DNA of 64,000 nucleotides, taken from Neckera pumila (lineage: Eukaryota; Streptophyta; Bryopsida; Hypnales; Neckeraceae). Position numbers and translations under genes: made by a program. The stretch lies in contig OZ018418.1 of assembly GCA_963969595.1 (NCBI GenBank), positions 749,001 to 813,000 on the forward strand, given 5' to 3'. Under the pieces are notes generated by a model. The model worked only from the letters and a program-made list of their open reading frames with translations. It did not search any database and had not been told where the DNA came from. Positions 12,472 to 24,889 of this stretch are shown here, in pieces. How positions within the stretch are numbered: the stretch's first letter is position 1; each line of letters starts with the position of its first letter.

Positions 12472-15400
12472 GTTTCAGCAATGGCTTTGCTTAGAGTTGA
12501 TGGTCATGACATTCCTCTTGTGTTTCCAATAGTAGAAGGTGGACGCGCTAGAGTTCCTTGTCACCTTTTGCACGTCCGCTTCAGATTTGTAGAAACCTCC
12601 ATCTATGTTGAGGAAGAAAAAAGGTCGGAATTAGGTGAAGTGGTACAGTCTGTTCCAGTTGCGACATTGGTGGAGGATGGAACGCATTGCTGGTACCTTG
12701 CTCCTGGAAACTATAGAGCATACGGACTTCCACTCTCTATTCTAGATGCATCTACACAAATCCAGAGTCGCCAATCAGATAATTCTACTGTTGATATGCC
12801 GGTCAATCCTCATGCCTTGTCACCCAGTACACCTAGAGGAACTCTATCTATCCTACAGATGCCTGTAGTACTTCTTGTTGTAAAAGAGGAGAGATTAGGT
12901 CCAATTATAGAGTTGTCTACAAAATCTGAAGGAGAGTCTTCCAATGTCAATGCTGAGAATCAGAGTTGTTCTGTCCAAATTGAACCAGGCAAGATGAATT
13001 TTGTGAAATTAGTATCTGGAACCCCGTAAAGGAGTCTCTCTAATTCCTCATTGTCAATATAGCCTTTGCAACCACTTGTACTAGCAAAAGCAAGCATAAT
13101 GGAGTGTCTCAAGAGACTTGCCAGTATGCATCGCTCTCGAAACGAGTTGTCGACAATGGATCTGAGCACTGTGAAGCACCAGCAGGTTCCATTTCTTCCA
13201 CCAGTATTTGACGGGGATGTCATCTTTGAATTGCCTCCTTGTAGGTCGTCTTCATCTTCATTGGGGGCCAAGAACTTGGAAGGAATGGACAAGCGCTATG
13301 ATGGACATCCGTGGTGCAAGCTAGTGACCACGAACATTCACAACGCCGACAACCTCAAATTCCATAAGTCATATTGTGCTGGCCATCTTGTCTGTGAGAA
13401 TGCCAGTTGTAAGTATTTGAAGAGAGCTTCAAAGCAAAACGAAACTGAATGGAGTGGCTATATTGTGTTTCCTTTTATTGTTGGTGGGTGTCCCCCAAAA
13501 GAGTCTACCCTAGTTTGCAAGGTCTGCAAGATCGCACCTACGTGTCTTGGCGCATGCAACGCTAGGATATACTTTGCATACATAGATAACCCAGAAATGA
13601 GTAGGGCTGCTATTCATTTTGGAGAGCATGGTCACCCTGTTGCTAAAGGCATGTACAAAGATTCTACTAAAAGGATTTGCGGACTCATTGCGGAGCAAGT
13701 GGCCAAAACACCCACGGCCACAAATTCCGCAATCACTCTTGCTGCTAGTAAAGACTTTCTTGCAAGCCACTTATTTCACAATGGAGAAGGAGAGAAGAAG
13801 ATGTTGAAAGTGGAAGAAATGGAAGAGGTCATGGACCACTTCCAGTACTTGAGTAGTCCAAGTATTCGCAACATGATCTCTTCTTTTTGTTCTAACAATC
13901 GAGGAGGGATAATCGACAACATCATGACCATAAAGAAAGAGGCAAAGTTTGAGTTCATACATGACAGCCTCTTCCCAGGCCAAGGCAAGGAAAAGGTATA
14001 CATTTTCAAGATGCTTATGGAAGGACCAGGAAGTGGAGTCGACCTCGTAAGGCGCATGCAACCGGGAGGAGATTTGCAAAATGCGTGGTTGATGTTTGAC
14101 CACGTGAAGCGCGTGAAGGAATGGACCACAATGGCCTGCCACGTGTATGATACTGAGTACCAGAAGGTGATGACTATTGCAATGTGTGATATGCAATCCG
14201 AAGATATCGAAGTTCAAGTACAGTTTTGGCGGAGCTTGAACGCCGTCATGGATCGCCACGGAGTGGGAAACCCTAACTTCAAAGGATTTATGGCAGATAG
14301 CGCTATGGCCAATTGGAATGCGGTCCGCATAGTCTATGGTAGTGGTTCCGCCGATGTTGAAATGGAGAATCGTGAGAGGACATGTTTGTTGCATTGGAGT
14401 ACCTCTCTTCACAAGCATACGCAGAAGTACATCAAGGAAGCATTCCAATAGCAACACATTACATTGTGCAAACAATACAAGGATTCAAAGAATATGGACC
14501 AAGCTGAGGTCCGTTACCTTGCAATACGGTCTTGGTGGTTGTCGTCTGGAGCTGCCAACGAAGAAGCTCTACATCACTTAGATCACTGGCTGGCATTTTG
14601 GCATTTCCGCTACCGTCAATGAGGAGGCTTCATGGACATGGTGAGTGAACCTTGAATTTGAATTTGTAGAAGTATTTCAATTTCTAAGGCTCAACTTGTT
14701 GTAGTATGTTCTACCTATTTCATCGAATTTTATTTTATTAATTTTATTTTATTAAATTTTTTTTTTTTTTTTTATGGTACCAAAAACAAGGGGTCTTGGA
14801 AACATTGTTATAGCATCCGTCGGACCCAACGGATGTATTTGACATGTCACCAAGACCCTCTGATTTCTGTTCTTTGAAATACAGAATCCAATTTTGGTAA
14901 TAGAAAATGTTAGAGGGTTTTTTTTTATAGGAGAATAAGATGGGAGAAGTATGCTTTGTTATTTCAGTAGCAATATATTTCTACATGTATTGTCATTATA
15001 AATCCCTTGCCTTATGATACTACAGAACCAATGCACCGAAATATTTCAGAAGTTCCATCTTTCTACAATTCTGAATGTCATTTACTGTTCACTAACTATT
15101 TTACCATCTCCTGTGGATTTTCTAGAAATTGAATTTGGAGGAGATGGCGGACTTGCCATCTTGCAATTTATCCGAAACGGTGCATAACAAGTGGCTACAA
15201 ATGTCCGAAAAGTGAGGAAACAACTTGTTTGATGCTACATGTGATGACAGTATTCGCGCCTGGATGCAAATGACAAACTACCATACATACCTGAAAGGAT
15301 ACACATTGGAGTCAGGGCCGTCAAAGGGGGAGCTTAGGTTGAGAGCTACTAGAAGAAGTGGAGATCCCAAGAAGATTGCAGAGGCATTAAACACCTTGCC

Positions 15401-16514
15401 TGGAGCAGAGGGTGTGGGAAGCAAAGTACCACACTTAGAAGGAGAAGAAATATTCGAGAGCACAAAGAGGAAGTTGGATGTGCCCATTGGTGATGCCGGA
15501 GACTCACACAGACCGGACAAAATTAATTTCTCTCAACCCCGTGTGAGAACAAGGTCCAACACAACTGTTTCTCAGGCTTTTGGAGATAAAGGTAAACAAC
15601 CTCAAACAAATCCTGCTCAACACGTTACGGTAGCATTTGAAAGTGACTGTGATACATCAAAATGGCACATTGCGAGAATCAACCACAAATCTAATGCAAG
15701 ATGTCAAGCTCAACAACAAAGATCCAACATCAAGTGTACCATTAAGATTGCAAAAGGAAAGAAGGAAACTCCAGCTCCTACCTATCGTAGTAGAAAAGAA
15801 GAGTATGGGAGCAAGTGAGAGGTGGTGGTTGATTTCTGGTTCTGCTGAGATGACATTGAACGATGCGTGAAAGGTACAAAGCGGAAGTGGGTTCTGGAGT
15901 GGCCAGAAGTGCTGGAGGTTTGGCCAATTCTATCGGGAACTAACCTAAATTGAGAAGAGACATTGTTGCTGCAACATGCAGGATTTCGCCTCCAGGAACG
16001 ACCCATATTGTCCCCACGTCAACTGTTCAATATGTCAAAGATTTTCAAACCTGTTTTGTGTGACCAACCTCCACTGCGGAACTCGGACGTGTATCCTACT
16101 GTGAGGAACAGCAGAGCCATTTGAAGGATTGCAAACGCACCTACTGCCGAACAACGGAACAAGTGGGAAAGTGCAGGTAATGTTAGAGGGCAAATTATAG
16201 GAGTAACATTGCTCCCTTTTCCAGGCCTTGGTGCAATTGTAGAGTTAGAGATAGGGTCAGCCTTTAACAAAAATGCATACCAAGTTACATTGGGCCAATT
16301 CCCGACGTGCACATGCCCAGACTTTGTGAATATGGCAATTTCTGCTATAGGAGGTCGGCAGCAATACGTGAATTGCAAGCACTTGTACTATTTGTACAGG
16401 TACTTTTGCAAAATGGATGTCAACGAAGACAAATTCATTCATGCACCAAGTTATAGCTTCAATGAATTGAAGCTACTGCTAGTTCGAGCTGGAATGATCA
16501 CACTTCCAGAATAG
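12472..16514 (+). pseudogene. MULE transposase with SWIM zinc finger (decayed)
   Basis: Exon 1 (12472-14640, acceptor CTCCGCAG, donor GTGAGT) joins in frame to exon 2 (15126-16514). Landmarks in order are a Cys/His DNA-binding region (YCAGHLVCENASC, CKVCKIAPTCLGAC, HFGEHGHPVAKG), the transposase core with FDHVKRVKEW and FKGFMADSAMANWNAVR, HWSTSLHKHT, and WLAFWHFRYRQ followed by GGF. After these comes a SWIM finger CTCPDF...CKHLYYLY near 16,305-16,400. This order is typical of plant Mutator-like transposases that bind and cut their own terminal repeats. In-frame stops: TAA 13027, TAG 13060, TAG 14449, TGA 14620, TGA 15213, TAA 15941 and TGA 16122. A TGA at 15868 sits beside a small deletion. 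Frameshifts lie near 15800, 15875 and 16030. It cannot make an active protein as it stands. Confidence 0.85.
14788..14861. repeat. 72-bp hairpin element in the MULE intron
   Basis: The ends AAGGGGTCTTGG and CCAAGACCCTC pair, and the centre is CATCCGTCGGACCCAACGGATG, written here as GCATCCGTCGGACC plus CAACGGATG. It sits in the intron 14641-15125 of the transposase gene, next to a poly-T tract (14759-14773). It is of the same class as 3824-3895 and the array at 8300-8946. Confidence 0.65.
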
Positions 16515-17664
16515 GCATGGCCACATTTTCCAATGTAATTCAATTGTAATGCACTCATTTTTATATATTACAATTGAAATGATTTGATGCATACTATTGT
16601 GGATTTAATGTCCGGATCTATATCCAATCTACTGTTCGTTTTGTCCCTTTTCTTTATAATACTTTCCTTTTTTAAGGGGACCTTAACTCTTGATTCCAGT
16701 CCTCCCTTATTTCAGCTTTTCTTCCATTTCTTTTGAAATCCAGGACGTCTTCTAGTATTTATAGATTTTAATTTTCACAAGGTACCAAGATAATCAAAAT
16801 TGGCAAACACACTATTTGAAACCCACCTAATGCACTTCATAATTTTTTTTTATCAAGTATGTAAGCAGATGAAGGAAGAGTGACAAGACCAATGTTCCAG
16901 GGTTCCTATTCATATGTCCCATAACAATTGGCATTTTGGAACATGCCACTATAAGAGGTTTCATGTTCCATGGTTATATATGGCAGTGGGCCCTTTGGGG
17001 GAATAGCCTTTTTCCGTGATTATGCGGAGAATTATATTCCCCAAGGGTTCTCTACCATTTTGTTTAATATGATAAAACAAAAATGTGTAGATAAAAACAC
17101 GTATAGAATAATAAAAAACATATATAGACTTGGCTTCAATTGGTTTTTGGGCTTTCTTTATTTGCTTTCAAAATCCATTCCAACTGTAATTCCTTAAGCA
17201 TAGTCCCAACAATAAATCACTTGCGGTCTCAACTTCATCTCTCATTTCTTCTTCTATACTTTTTTGGACAATATTGCAAGCACCTATTCACTTTTCTAAT
17301 TTTTTTAGAGCTTACATTTTCTAAATACCTTAACCTCAATGAGAAATGACTCCCGCTCTCAACTTGACCCCTCATTTTTTTTCTATATTTCTTGGGATAA
17401 CATCGTGGTCACCCCCACTTTTTTTTTTTTTTTGGAGCTCAGGTTTCTTAAGAACCCTAAACCCATAAGAAATGACTCTTGGTCTCACAATGTAGTGGAT
17501 TTTTTCTACTACAAAAAATCCAAGAAACACATAAAATATTTAATAATCCACGATCATAGGTTATATAGTTATAGATCCCAATTTTACCATAAACAGCAAA
17601 AAAAAATCATTTTTTTGAATTTTTTTAGCAAAAAAAAAATTTGGAGGCACAAAAAAGGAAATTT
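16515..17664. repeat. Transposon 3' flank with a ~128-bp tandem repeat
   Basis: From 17214 three unit starts of the type AAATSACTYNNGGTCTCA lie at 17214, 17344 and 17470, each followed by a CTCATTTYTTYTTCTATA segment and, in the first two, by GAGCTYA...TTTCT. Before 17214 I see only AT-rich sequence without a gene. Confidence 0.55.
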
Positions 17665-17724
17665 TTTTCTTTAGGCTCTAGGCTCACAGGCTCACGGCTC
17701 CAAGCTCGCACGCTAGCGTCATTG

Positions 17725-18000
17725 GTTCCAAATCCATGGGTGCAGAAATCATCCTCCATTATTTTTAATCTGCCCTGATAATCCAAAAGGAACCATGAAC
17801 TTCCAGTATTTTAAAGATTCAGTAATTGCAAAGTTATGACAAAAGTCCACCAACATGTTCAAATTTGTTTTGTAGAAGTTAAAAGTATTTAAAGCAATGG
17901 TTCCAAATCCATGATTGGACGCATTGAAATCATTCCCCATTCTTTTTAACTTGCCACGTAATCCAAGAACATCATATTCATTAAAATGAGAGATTTTCAG
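17725..18000. repeat. ~176-bp tandem repeat, right block
   Basis: About one and a half units of the repeat seen at 1-541 are present here, with unit starts at 17725 and about 17898. They include GGTTCCAAATCCATG, the CATTCCCCATTCT tract and CCACGTAATCCAAGA. From 18001 to 18590 the sequence is AT-rich and holds nothing I can name. Confidence 0.8.
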
Positions 18001-18590
18001 ATAAATGGGAGTTTTAATAAGCACCACAAACTATAAATTGAAGAGAACTTTGAAGAGAATTTATAAATTGAAGAGAATTTGATCTCTATAAATTATAAAT
18101 AAGGCAATACAGTTTCACCCATAGCACACATGTGGTACCAAAATTCCCAAATATCCTGTAGTAATAATAAAGTATATAGATATTTAATAAAAATAATCAT
18201 AGAAGTTCTTTTATTGAATCAATGAATGCACAATCATTACAAAATGTGACTTTATGAAAGCACCAAAATTTACAAATTTTTACATTATTTGTAACAAAGT
18301 ACAAGTTATTTGGTAACTAAGCTGGAGACATTACCACCATTGCAAGTTGATAGTAAAATCATTTATGCTTTTCTATTCTCTTGAAGAAAACTCTATCCTA
18401 CACAGTCTACGAGTTTCTCCTAATCTTCTACTTCTACATTGTAGCAAATATTTTTGATCCACGATTGTACCTAGTATATTTGAGCATCATCCAACATATG
18501 ATTATTTCCTACCTACATAATATTAGCTCTATATCACTCACTGAAATTTGAACAAGATCGGTATCTATCCCACCACCACCAACTTATGTG

Positions 18591-19233
18591 CTACGAGTGT
18601 GATCTACTCTTCAACATCTCAAGTGCCTTCAATATCTTAGGTCCTCGACTGTATCTGTTATTTGGTGCGGTTTTTTGGTTGGCAGTCTCCCGCCTTTGCT
18701 TTTTCAAAGATCTCTGCTCCCAAGCATCCCATGGACGAGGATTACAGTGAAGTCTACATTGCCTATCATGTGTCATGTACTTTCTTCTTAAGTCAAGCCG
18801 TTTCTTGAATGGAGGCAAAAGAGGCCGCACAACTGCTGATGCAGGAATTTTCTCCATGTACTTGCAAGTATTTCGCGGCAGTTCCTCTGACGCATTTCCT
18901 TTGATGACAATTGGCTCTGGTACTTTTGCATCCTCCTACATAGACAAGTAGAAATCAAACATTTGCATTTCATAGGACAAACAAGCATTAAAATATACTT
19001 CAAATCAGGAATTTAGAGTAATACTCACTTACCTCAGTGGCGACTAGATGGTTGAATTCGTCATTGTACAGTTTTCGTTGCGCCATGGCGTTACCCTCAC
19101 TACAATCCCGTGGTGAGAGTGATTGGAAACCACATTTGAGTGGCGAAGGAGAGCTAACAAGGTTAAGGCGCTTTCCACCATTTGGCAGATAGTCCATTAC
19201 ACCATCATCAACGGGCATCATTGAAAAATCCAT
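18591..19233 (-). CDS. Intact two-exon gene, 181-residue basic protein of unknown family
   Basis: Exon 1 (19233-19033, starting ATG) ends at a consensus donor GTAAGTGAG. Exon 2 (18935-18591, acceptor TGTAG) joins in phase 0 and ends with TAG, giving 67 plus 114 codons with no interruption. The N-terminal half is mixed and carries a SSPSPLKCGFQSLSP stretch. The C-terminal half is strongly basic (KKRLDLRRKYM, RSLKKQRRE) with two nearby tryptophans in PWDAWEQ. I recognise no domain; nucleic-acid binding would fit the charge but is only inference. It is the only complete gene model in this part of the window, while the genes upstream on the same strand are riddled with stop codons. Confidence 0.6.
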
Positions 19234-19535
19234 TGTTGACTGCTTGGTTGACTGCCCAGTGGCAGCAGAATATTTGATGTGCCGGAAGTTACTTTTGATA
19301 AGGGAAATTGTCTACAGTCTGAGAAGGAATCAATGGTTTTAGCACACTTGCTCCCAAAGCCAATTTTAAAACTGGTGCCTGTGACCAATCAACCTTGGCA
19401 ACTCAGAAACATACATATACACAACAACAAGGGAATCATTTGATGACCACTACAAATAGTCATATATTTAATGTTGACCAAGTGACATACAATTGATTAA
19501 GTCAAAAACTAATGACAACGTAAAACCTCTAAATC

Positions 19536-21970
19536 AACTATTAAGGACCCACTTCAGCATTTGAACACGGATGGATGCTATGTTTTCTATCCATCATGAT
19601 CTCCGTATGTTGTGCTCTGTCCAAACCTTCTAAGTCTTGCCATTTTTGTCTAGGGCAACTCTCACTCCACTTACTATAAAGTGCATTAGAGACGTCAAGC
19701 GCCTCACTAAACTACATGAACTTGGTTTATCCAACTTTTTTGAATGGCTCAAGCGCCCCATAATATTATTAAACCGAAATACATCCAATGCTAAGGGCTT
19801 TGCTACATGCAGGCGCCGTATCCAAGGAATAAGATTTTCAACTAAGAGCTTGTCTGTTGCTCCATACCCTTCATATGACCATTGGTCAAGCAAAACAACA
19901 TTCGCGGGATCATTTGTAAAGTGCTTTGCCGGACTATCATCCACAATAATAGTATTGTCCCTCGAGAACATAGAGTTTGGCAATTTGTACAACTTGCTCA
20001 ATGGTTTTATGAACAAGTCTTTCTTTGTTCCCTTCACCTTGTAATTCACTAACTTTGCAGACCTCCCCTTGCACTTGAGAATGTTGCACTGTTCTTGTCC
20101 TAAGACATAAGTTGGAGGTTCTATGGCACTAAACAAGTGATTGAAAATGCATATGGCTGTGGACCTCTTCATGGAGGTCCACACCGAGACGTTTGCAAAA
20201 GAGGACAACTTCCAAAGAAAGGTCTTGTAATGGGGACGAAGAATGACTCTTTTCAAATTGAAGAAGAAGTGTTCTAATTGAGAGGCAGCCTCATCGGATT
20301 TGATGTATTGTTTCTCTCTTGCAAGATTTTCCTTATCCTCACATACACATAGCACCCCAATCAGATCTAGGATGACATGAAGCCACTTCTGTGCAATCGC
20401 AGACTTGAATGGATGTTCCATGCTCTCCGCTTGAACTATTGTCTCACTACTACCTTGTTCCAAATATATAGCAAAATTTGTAGACAATTAATCAAGTGTA
20501 CTGTCTATAACATTTTGAGTACTGAAGCATGGTGGTGTAAGAACTTTGAGTATATATAAGTTCATAAACCTAAATCTAAGTTCATCACACAAAAGGAAAA
20601 GAGCATAGTGGAAAGAATACGCATTGAGTCCCATGCCACATGATTTGGAGAAGATACGACTATTGTTGCTAGTATTTTGGACGCGGGAATGTGAATCTTC
20701 ATGAGTTCATGGTCTGATATATCGTCTCCACCTAGGCCCACTGATGTCTCCGCAGCATTGACGAGATTCTTCTCGTGGTCGGTTGACTCAAAACTAGTCA
20801 CAACTATGTCTATCAAAGAGTAATCATTTGGATGCAATGAGTCATTGCAGGCAGACTCACAAACAGGGACTTGAGCAAAGCCGACAGCATCCAAAGCTAA
20901 AAGTGGCATACAAGTGGAACCAGAAACTTGGCATGCGAGGTTGGCACTGGACATGAATCAAATAGTAAGAAATATATTTATTACATAAACTCTCACAGAG
21001 AGGTACATCTACAATATGTTTAGCGCATAACCATTGGCCAAAATATTTGCATGAAAATTAGACGTTACCAAAAGACGCATGCAAATAGAAACTGAACTTG
21101 AAACAAGTTGATTGAGAGTCACAGAGTCATAGGGAACAACCTCGGGAAATATCAATCTCAAGGCCCTGTGATTGCTTCACCTCCAAATCCTCAAGGTCTC
21201 AGTCATCCCTCAACATATGGTCATGAATAAGAGATGATGTCTACGGCTGTGCAATAGCAACATCTAATGTGGTCTTCAATCCAGAATGGTTTTTTAAATC
21301 GGCCTAGACATGCCTCGCATTGGTGGCTGTTCCGTGAGGTTGGTTGTCAATCTGCAACTGAGGAGACTGCGCTGTCGGTTTGTGTGTGAGCATAGGCCGC
21401 GCTTGGAAGAAAAACTCTTTCACAAGATCCTTCATCATCTCCTTAGTCTCCATGGCCAATTCCTGATGAGCTCTCTTATCTTCCTTGCGCTGCTCCAGAC
21501 AAAGCCTCTTATTTGCCTCATGATTTTTCCAAAGCAAATCAACTACCCACTACTGGTTTGGACCCGTCTTTGGAGTCGAAGCTGCCTTTCTCTTCTTCTG
21601 AGTCTGCCGTCTTTCAAAGACAGGACTTTGACCACGTTGTGCCGAGGTATCGGAGGAACCTCGCATGCCGCTGGTCTGTACAAAGCCGGCAGACCCTACA
21701 GCATTTGTTGGGGTCAACTCGAGTACAACAGGCTCCGTGTTCTCCAACAGAACAAGATTTTTGGTCAAATCTATAGCATTGTCATCTTCATTGCAAGCCT
21801 CACCGTCATCGATAATGATGGGCCTATGCTCTTTGCCTTTCCAAGAGGAGGAAGCTCCTCTTGAGTTCTTTTGCTCAATACATGCTTTATCAATGAAGTA
21901 TTTTGAGCCCAAAAAATCATCTCTATCCAAGTTCTTGGCTTGCACTACAAGTGCATCAAAGTCGTCATGA
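19536..21970 (-). pseudogene. FCP1/NIF-phosphatase-like gene (decayed)
   Basis: Exon block about 21970-21010 encodes a low-complexity region with a basic patch (QTQKKRKAAS) and a coiled-coil-like stretch (LWKNHEANKRLCLEQRKED). Block 20945-20610 follows after acceptor TGTCCAG. Block about 20450-19536 holds a NIF/FCP1-type HAD domain: HVILDLIGVLC (motif I, second Asp replaced), FNLKRVILRPHYKTFLWKL, VSVWTSMKRST (motif II) and NTIIVDDSPAKHF (motif III). Family members dephosphorylate Ser/Thr, for example in the RNA polymerase II tail. Here motif I lacks its second Asp, a variant found in some plant proteins of this type. In-frame stops: TAG 21552, TAG 21306, TAG 21243, TGA 21201, TAG 19632 and TGA 19596 (first base, minus strand). 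A frameshift lies near 21150. It may be the downstream part of the gene at 22193-24880. Confidence 0.5.
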
Positions 21971-22192
21971 AGTTAACTGCTGTCTATGACAAAATGATTA
22001 AGGGAATTCATTTGCAGTGACCGACAACATTATGTAAGTGCACAATACACAAACTTTGACCCATACCAATTGTAAAGAATCACAAATAGAACGTGTAAAT
22101 GCAGTAGCTACGTCAAGCTGCATTCAGAAACTACGAAGCACAACACTTTAACTTGGTTCGAGTTAAAGCACACAATGAAGGGGCATATGACA

Positions 22193-24880
22193 TACCCAAG
22201 CTGCGTAGACGACTTTCCCGCCAACAAGCATGGAAAGCACATCCTCTCGAGGGGACACAAAAAGGTCAAGCACTTTCAAATAAAACTCCATTCAAAGCTC
22301 AATGGATTGAAACCTATAATCAACCTCAAACGTTTGGCGACGAGTGTTGTGCCTTGCTTTGGGGAGGACTTCAAATGTCCTCGGGATCTTCTTAGTCTTC
22401 ACGGCCGTACCATTCTTTAGCAAAAAAAATAACTGAATGGGATCTTTACCTCGAGCACTTCTTTCAGGAAGGTCTCCAATACGCTCAAAGGCCGCAAGGA
22501 TGTATTCGGCGTAGTGCACAGAATATGTTGCTCCATATGTCAGAGTGTTGATGTAATTTTGGAGGTCCAACTCAACCTCTTTCTCTCCAGAAATTCATAA
22601 CCAGACTTCTGGATTGGTTACTTTGGGATCGATGGCTTTGTCAAGGAGTCCTATGAAGGTGAGGTAGTATTGCTCGCTTGTCTTCTTCTTGTTAATCACA
22701 CCCAAGACATGCCTGAAGTCCATGATGGCCATTTTCAATCTGGACTTTGTGGACTCGTTCCACACATTTAGGCCCCAGTTTCCTAGTTTGTCATCGCTTG
22801 TCTCATAAGGCCAAAAATGAGCTCTAGCAATGGGCTTCGAAAACCTTCCTTGAGTCTCCAAAAAATTCGTGAAGAACTCTTTTGCTACAAGAGACAATTC
22901 TTCAAGGCTTTTGTTCTTGTTTGATGGCATTTTCTAGAGTGAGAAGAAACTCTCACCAAGGGTAGTTAGAAGTGTGTTCTTTGTTGCCTTTGTAACATTG
23001 TAGTCCAACTTGAACTTCTTCCACATGGTCCTCTTCATGTTTCCATTGTGGTCAAACAAGCGCAGACTGGGCTTCAAGAAGTGTAGTTGCCTTCTTACAG
23101 CTTGCTTCCGCTTGCACCTCTCAAGCCAGTTCTTTGCAACATAGCAGTTTGGAAGTACAGCTTTCACCGACTGCATGGTAACTTTTGGGTGCCCGTATGT
23201 TCTAATAGTCGTCTTGGATAGAAGATGCAAGGCCAGCCTCATCAGATCTGCTTCTAAACAATTCCCAATCCACTTGAAAAACTCTCGGGCAATGACTCCA
23301 TCTTTCTCTGAATCCCAGCCCTTTATGTTCTTGAATTGCATCAGCAAATCGAGATCAATGAGCTCTCCATGAGATTGGCTGGAAATGAGTTGACTCCATA
23401 GATCGTAGACATTTTGACTCGTAGTGATTCTTTGGTTTCATTGTGGATGTCGATGTCCTTCTCTTTCTTCTAACTCAGAGCTCCTTGATTCTTCTTGATG
23501 TCGATCATAGCAAACCGTAGCTTTATTGCATCTTTGAAATCCTGCAGAACCAACAAGTAAGAAACTATTCAGCTTACGGGTTGGAAATCGATGACAGAAA
23601 TTAACAGCCAGATATACATTTTCATTCAACTCCAACACTAACTGTGCCTTGAAACAATTGAAGATAGCAAACATAATGAATGCATCTAGCAAACGTCGGT
23701 ATAGGGAATGATTATTAGTACTATAAAGAGTTTTTGGTTTTGTACATACTTCAGCGTCCGCTTTCCTTGAGGAAGAGTCTTCCCTAGCTCAGTGGGTTTC
23801 TTTGGGGGCATTGGCAATCCTGTGGCATTGCGCACAACGTCATCCTTTTGTCTAGATCGGGCATATTAAGTAGAAAGTTTAGACACTTATTCACCCCTCC
23901 CTCTTCAAGACTTTGGATATTTAGATTCTAAGGCGGTGTCTCCAGTTGGTCAATTGGAATCATGAATTTCTGGCCTATGTTGGGCACGTATGAGTCAGTG
24001 CGGACGGACCAATATTCCTTGTAAGTCTTGCAAGACTCTTCATAGTTAATGTCTTTAACACGACCACTAAGATCTTGAGATATGTTCACAATCTCTGAGG
24101 CCATGCTGTCCTCTCCAACGACAGATATAGTTTTTTCTTCTGTAGGCTTCTTACTATATGTCCTCGCTCCTATTGGAGGAGTACCTGATGGTGTCCCCCG
24201 ACCAAACTTCTCAATGTGCTTCATTCGGGTGTGGCTTCTTCTTATTTCAAGTGTAGTGAGAACAAGGGAACCTTGACTCCCGTCTAGACTATTGTATTCT
24301 TTGGCGACAGTGAGAGGAGTCAGCCGTCTTGCTTTGTCAGCCAGGCTCACAGTCATGTGCTCAAATTCCTTGATGAATGTGTTCAATCTTGAAGCTAGTG
24401 TTTTTCCTGTGAGCTGTTGGCCGTCCTTCCTCTGCCAAAGCTTCTCATTGATCTGTTTCCCTAATGCTATTTGAAGGTCTTGAAAGCTGTTGTTGCTGAG
24501 GCTATTGTAATACTTAGAGATTGAGAAGATGGTCTTCTTCGTGTCCACTACATAGGAGAATAAATAATCCTATTTTGTCTCTGGATCTGTCGTTTTGCAA
24601 TAAACCAAGATAACCCCCTTTAGACCCGTTGTGACCTCTCTGATAGACTCCGTCAATGACACTAGAAGGTTTGCTTCACTTTGTTCATATGCTGTCATAA
24701 AACTTAGATTGGTCGCCATTGGAACAATGATAATTGTCCAATACCTGACCATATTAGGGTCTTTCCATTCCCAGCAATCCCCGAGAAGAAGCTTGTCTCC
24801 ATATTTGTCTAAGTTTTCTTCAATTATCTGGAAGCGTTGAAAATGCGTACTGAGGAGTTCCATTTGATCCGCCATCCCTA
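22193..24880 (-). pseudogene. Large gene of unknown family with in-frame stops
   Basis: Exon block 24880-23750 begins with ATG at 24875 and reads through TAG at 24572 and TAG at 23930, with a frameshift near 23850. It ends in a Pro/Lys segment before a donor at about 23747. The block from about 23539 (acceptor TCTGCAG) to 22193 (donor GTATGT) reads through TAG 23472, shifts frame near 23380, then continues through TAG 22936, TGA 22597 and TGA 22294. The encoded sequence is mixed alpha/beta in character, with WKDPNMVRYWTIIIVP near the start and YINTLTYGATYSVHYAEYIL near the end. I recognise no domain. Coding character (balanced composition, no other stops, splice signals) persists on both sides of every stop listed. 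Confidence 0.5.
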
Positions 24881-24889
24881 TATTGTAAA

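Larger units (their letters stand above)
542..17724. mobile_element. Candidate ~17.2-kb MULE-like composite element
   Basis: The ~176-bp array breaks at 541 and resumes at 17725. The 12 bases GTTCCAAATCCA occur at both junctions (530-541 and 17725-17736), as expected for a target-site duplication, although insertion into a repeat makes its true length uncertain. The first ~50 bases inside the left junction (GGCGAGCCTGGGAG and on, 553-602) resemble the reverse complement of the right end (TGCGAGCTTGGAGC and on, 17710-17665): both are imperfect inverted repeats rich in GAGCTTGTGAGCC-like words. Inside are a MULE transposase on the plus strand and one or two unrelated genes on the minus strand, diverging from about 10.3-12.4 kb. 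The ends are imperfect, so the element is probably old. Confidence 0.55.

Noticed and set aside
13510..14475. Long open frames on the minus strand opposite the MULE transposase
   Set aside because: They are antisense shadows. The plus strand carries the conserved transposase motifs.
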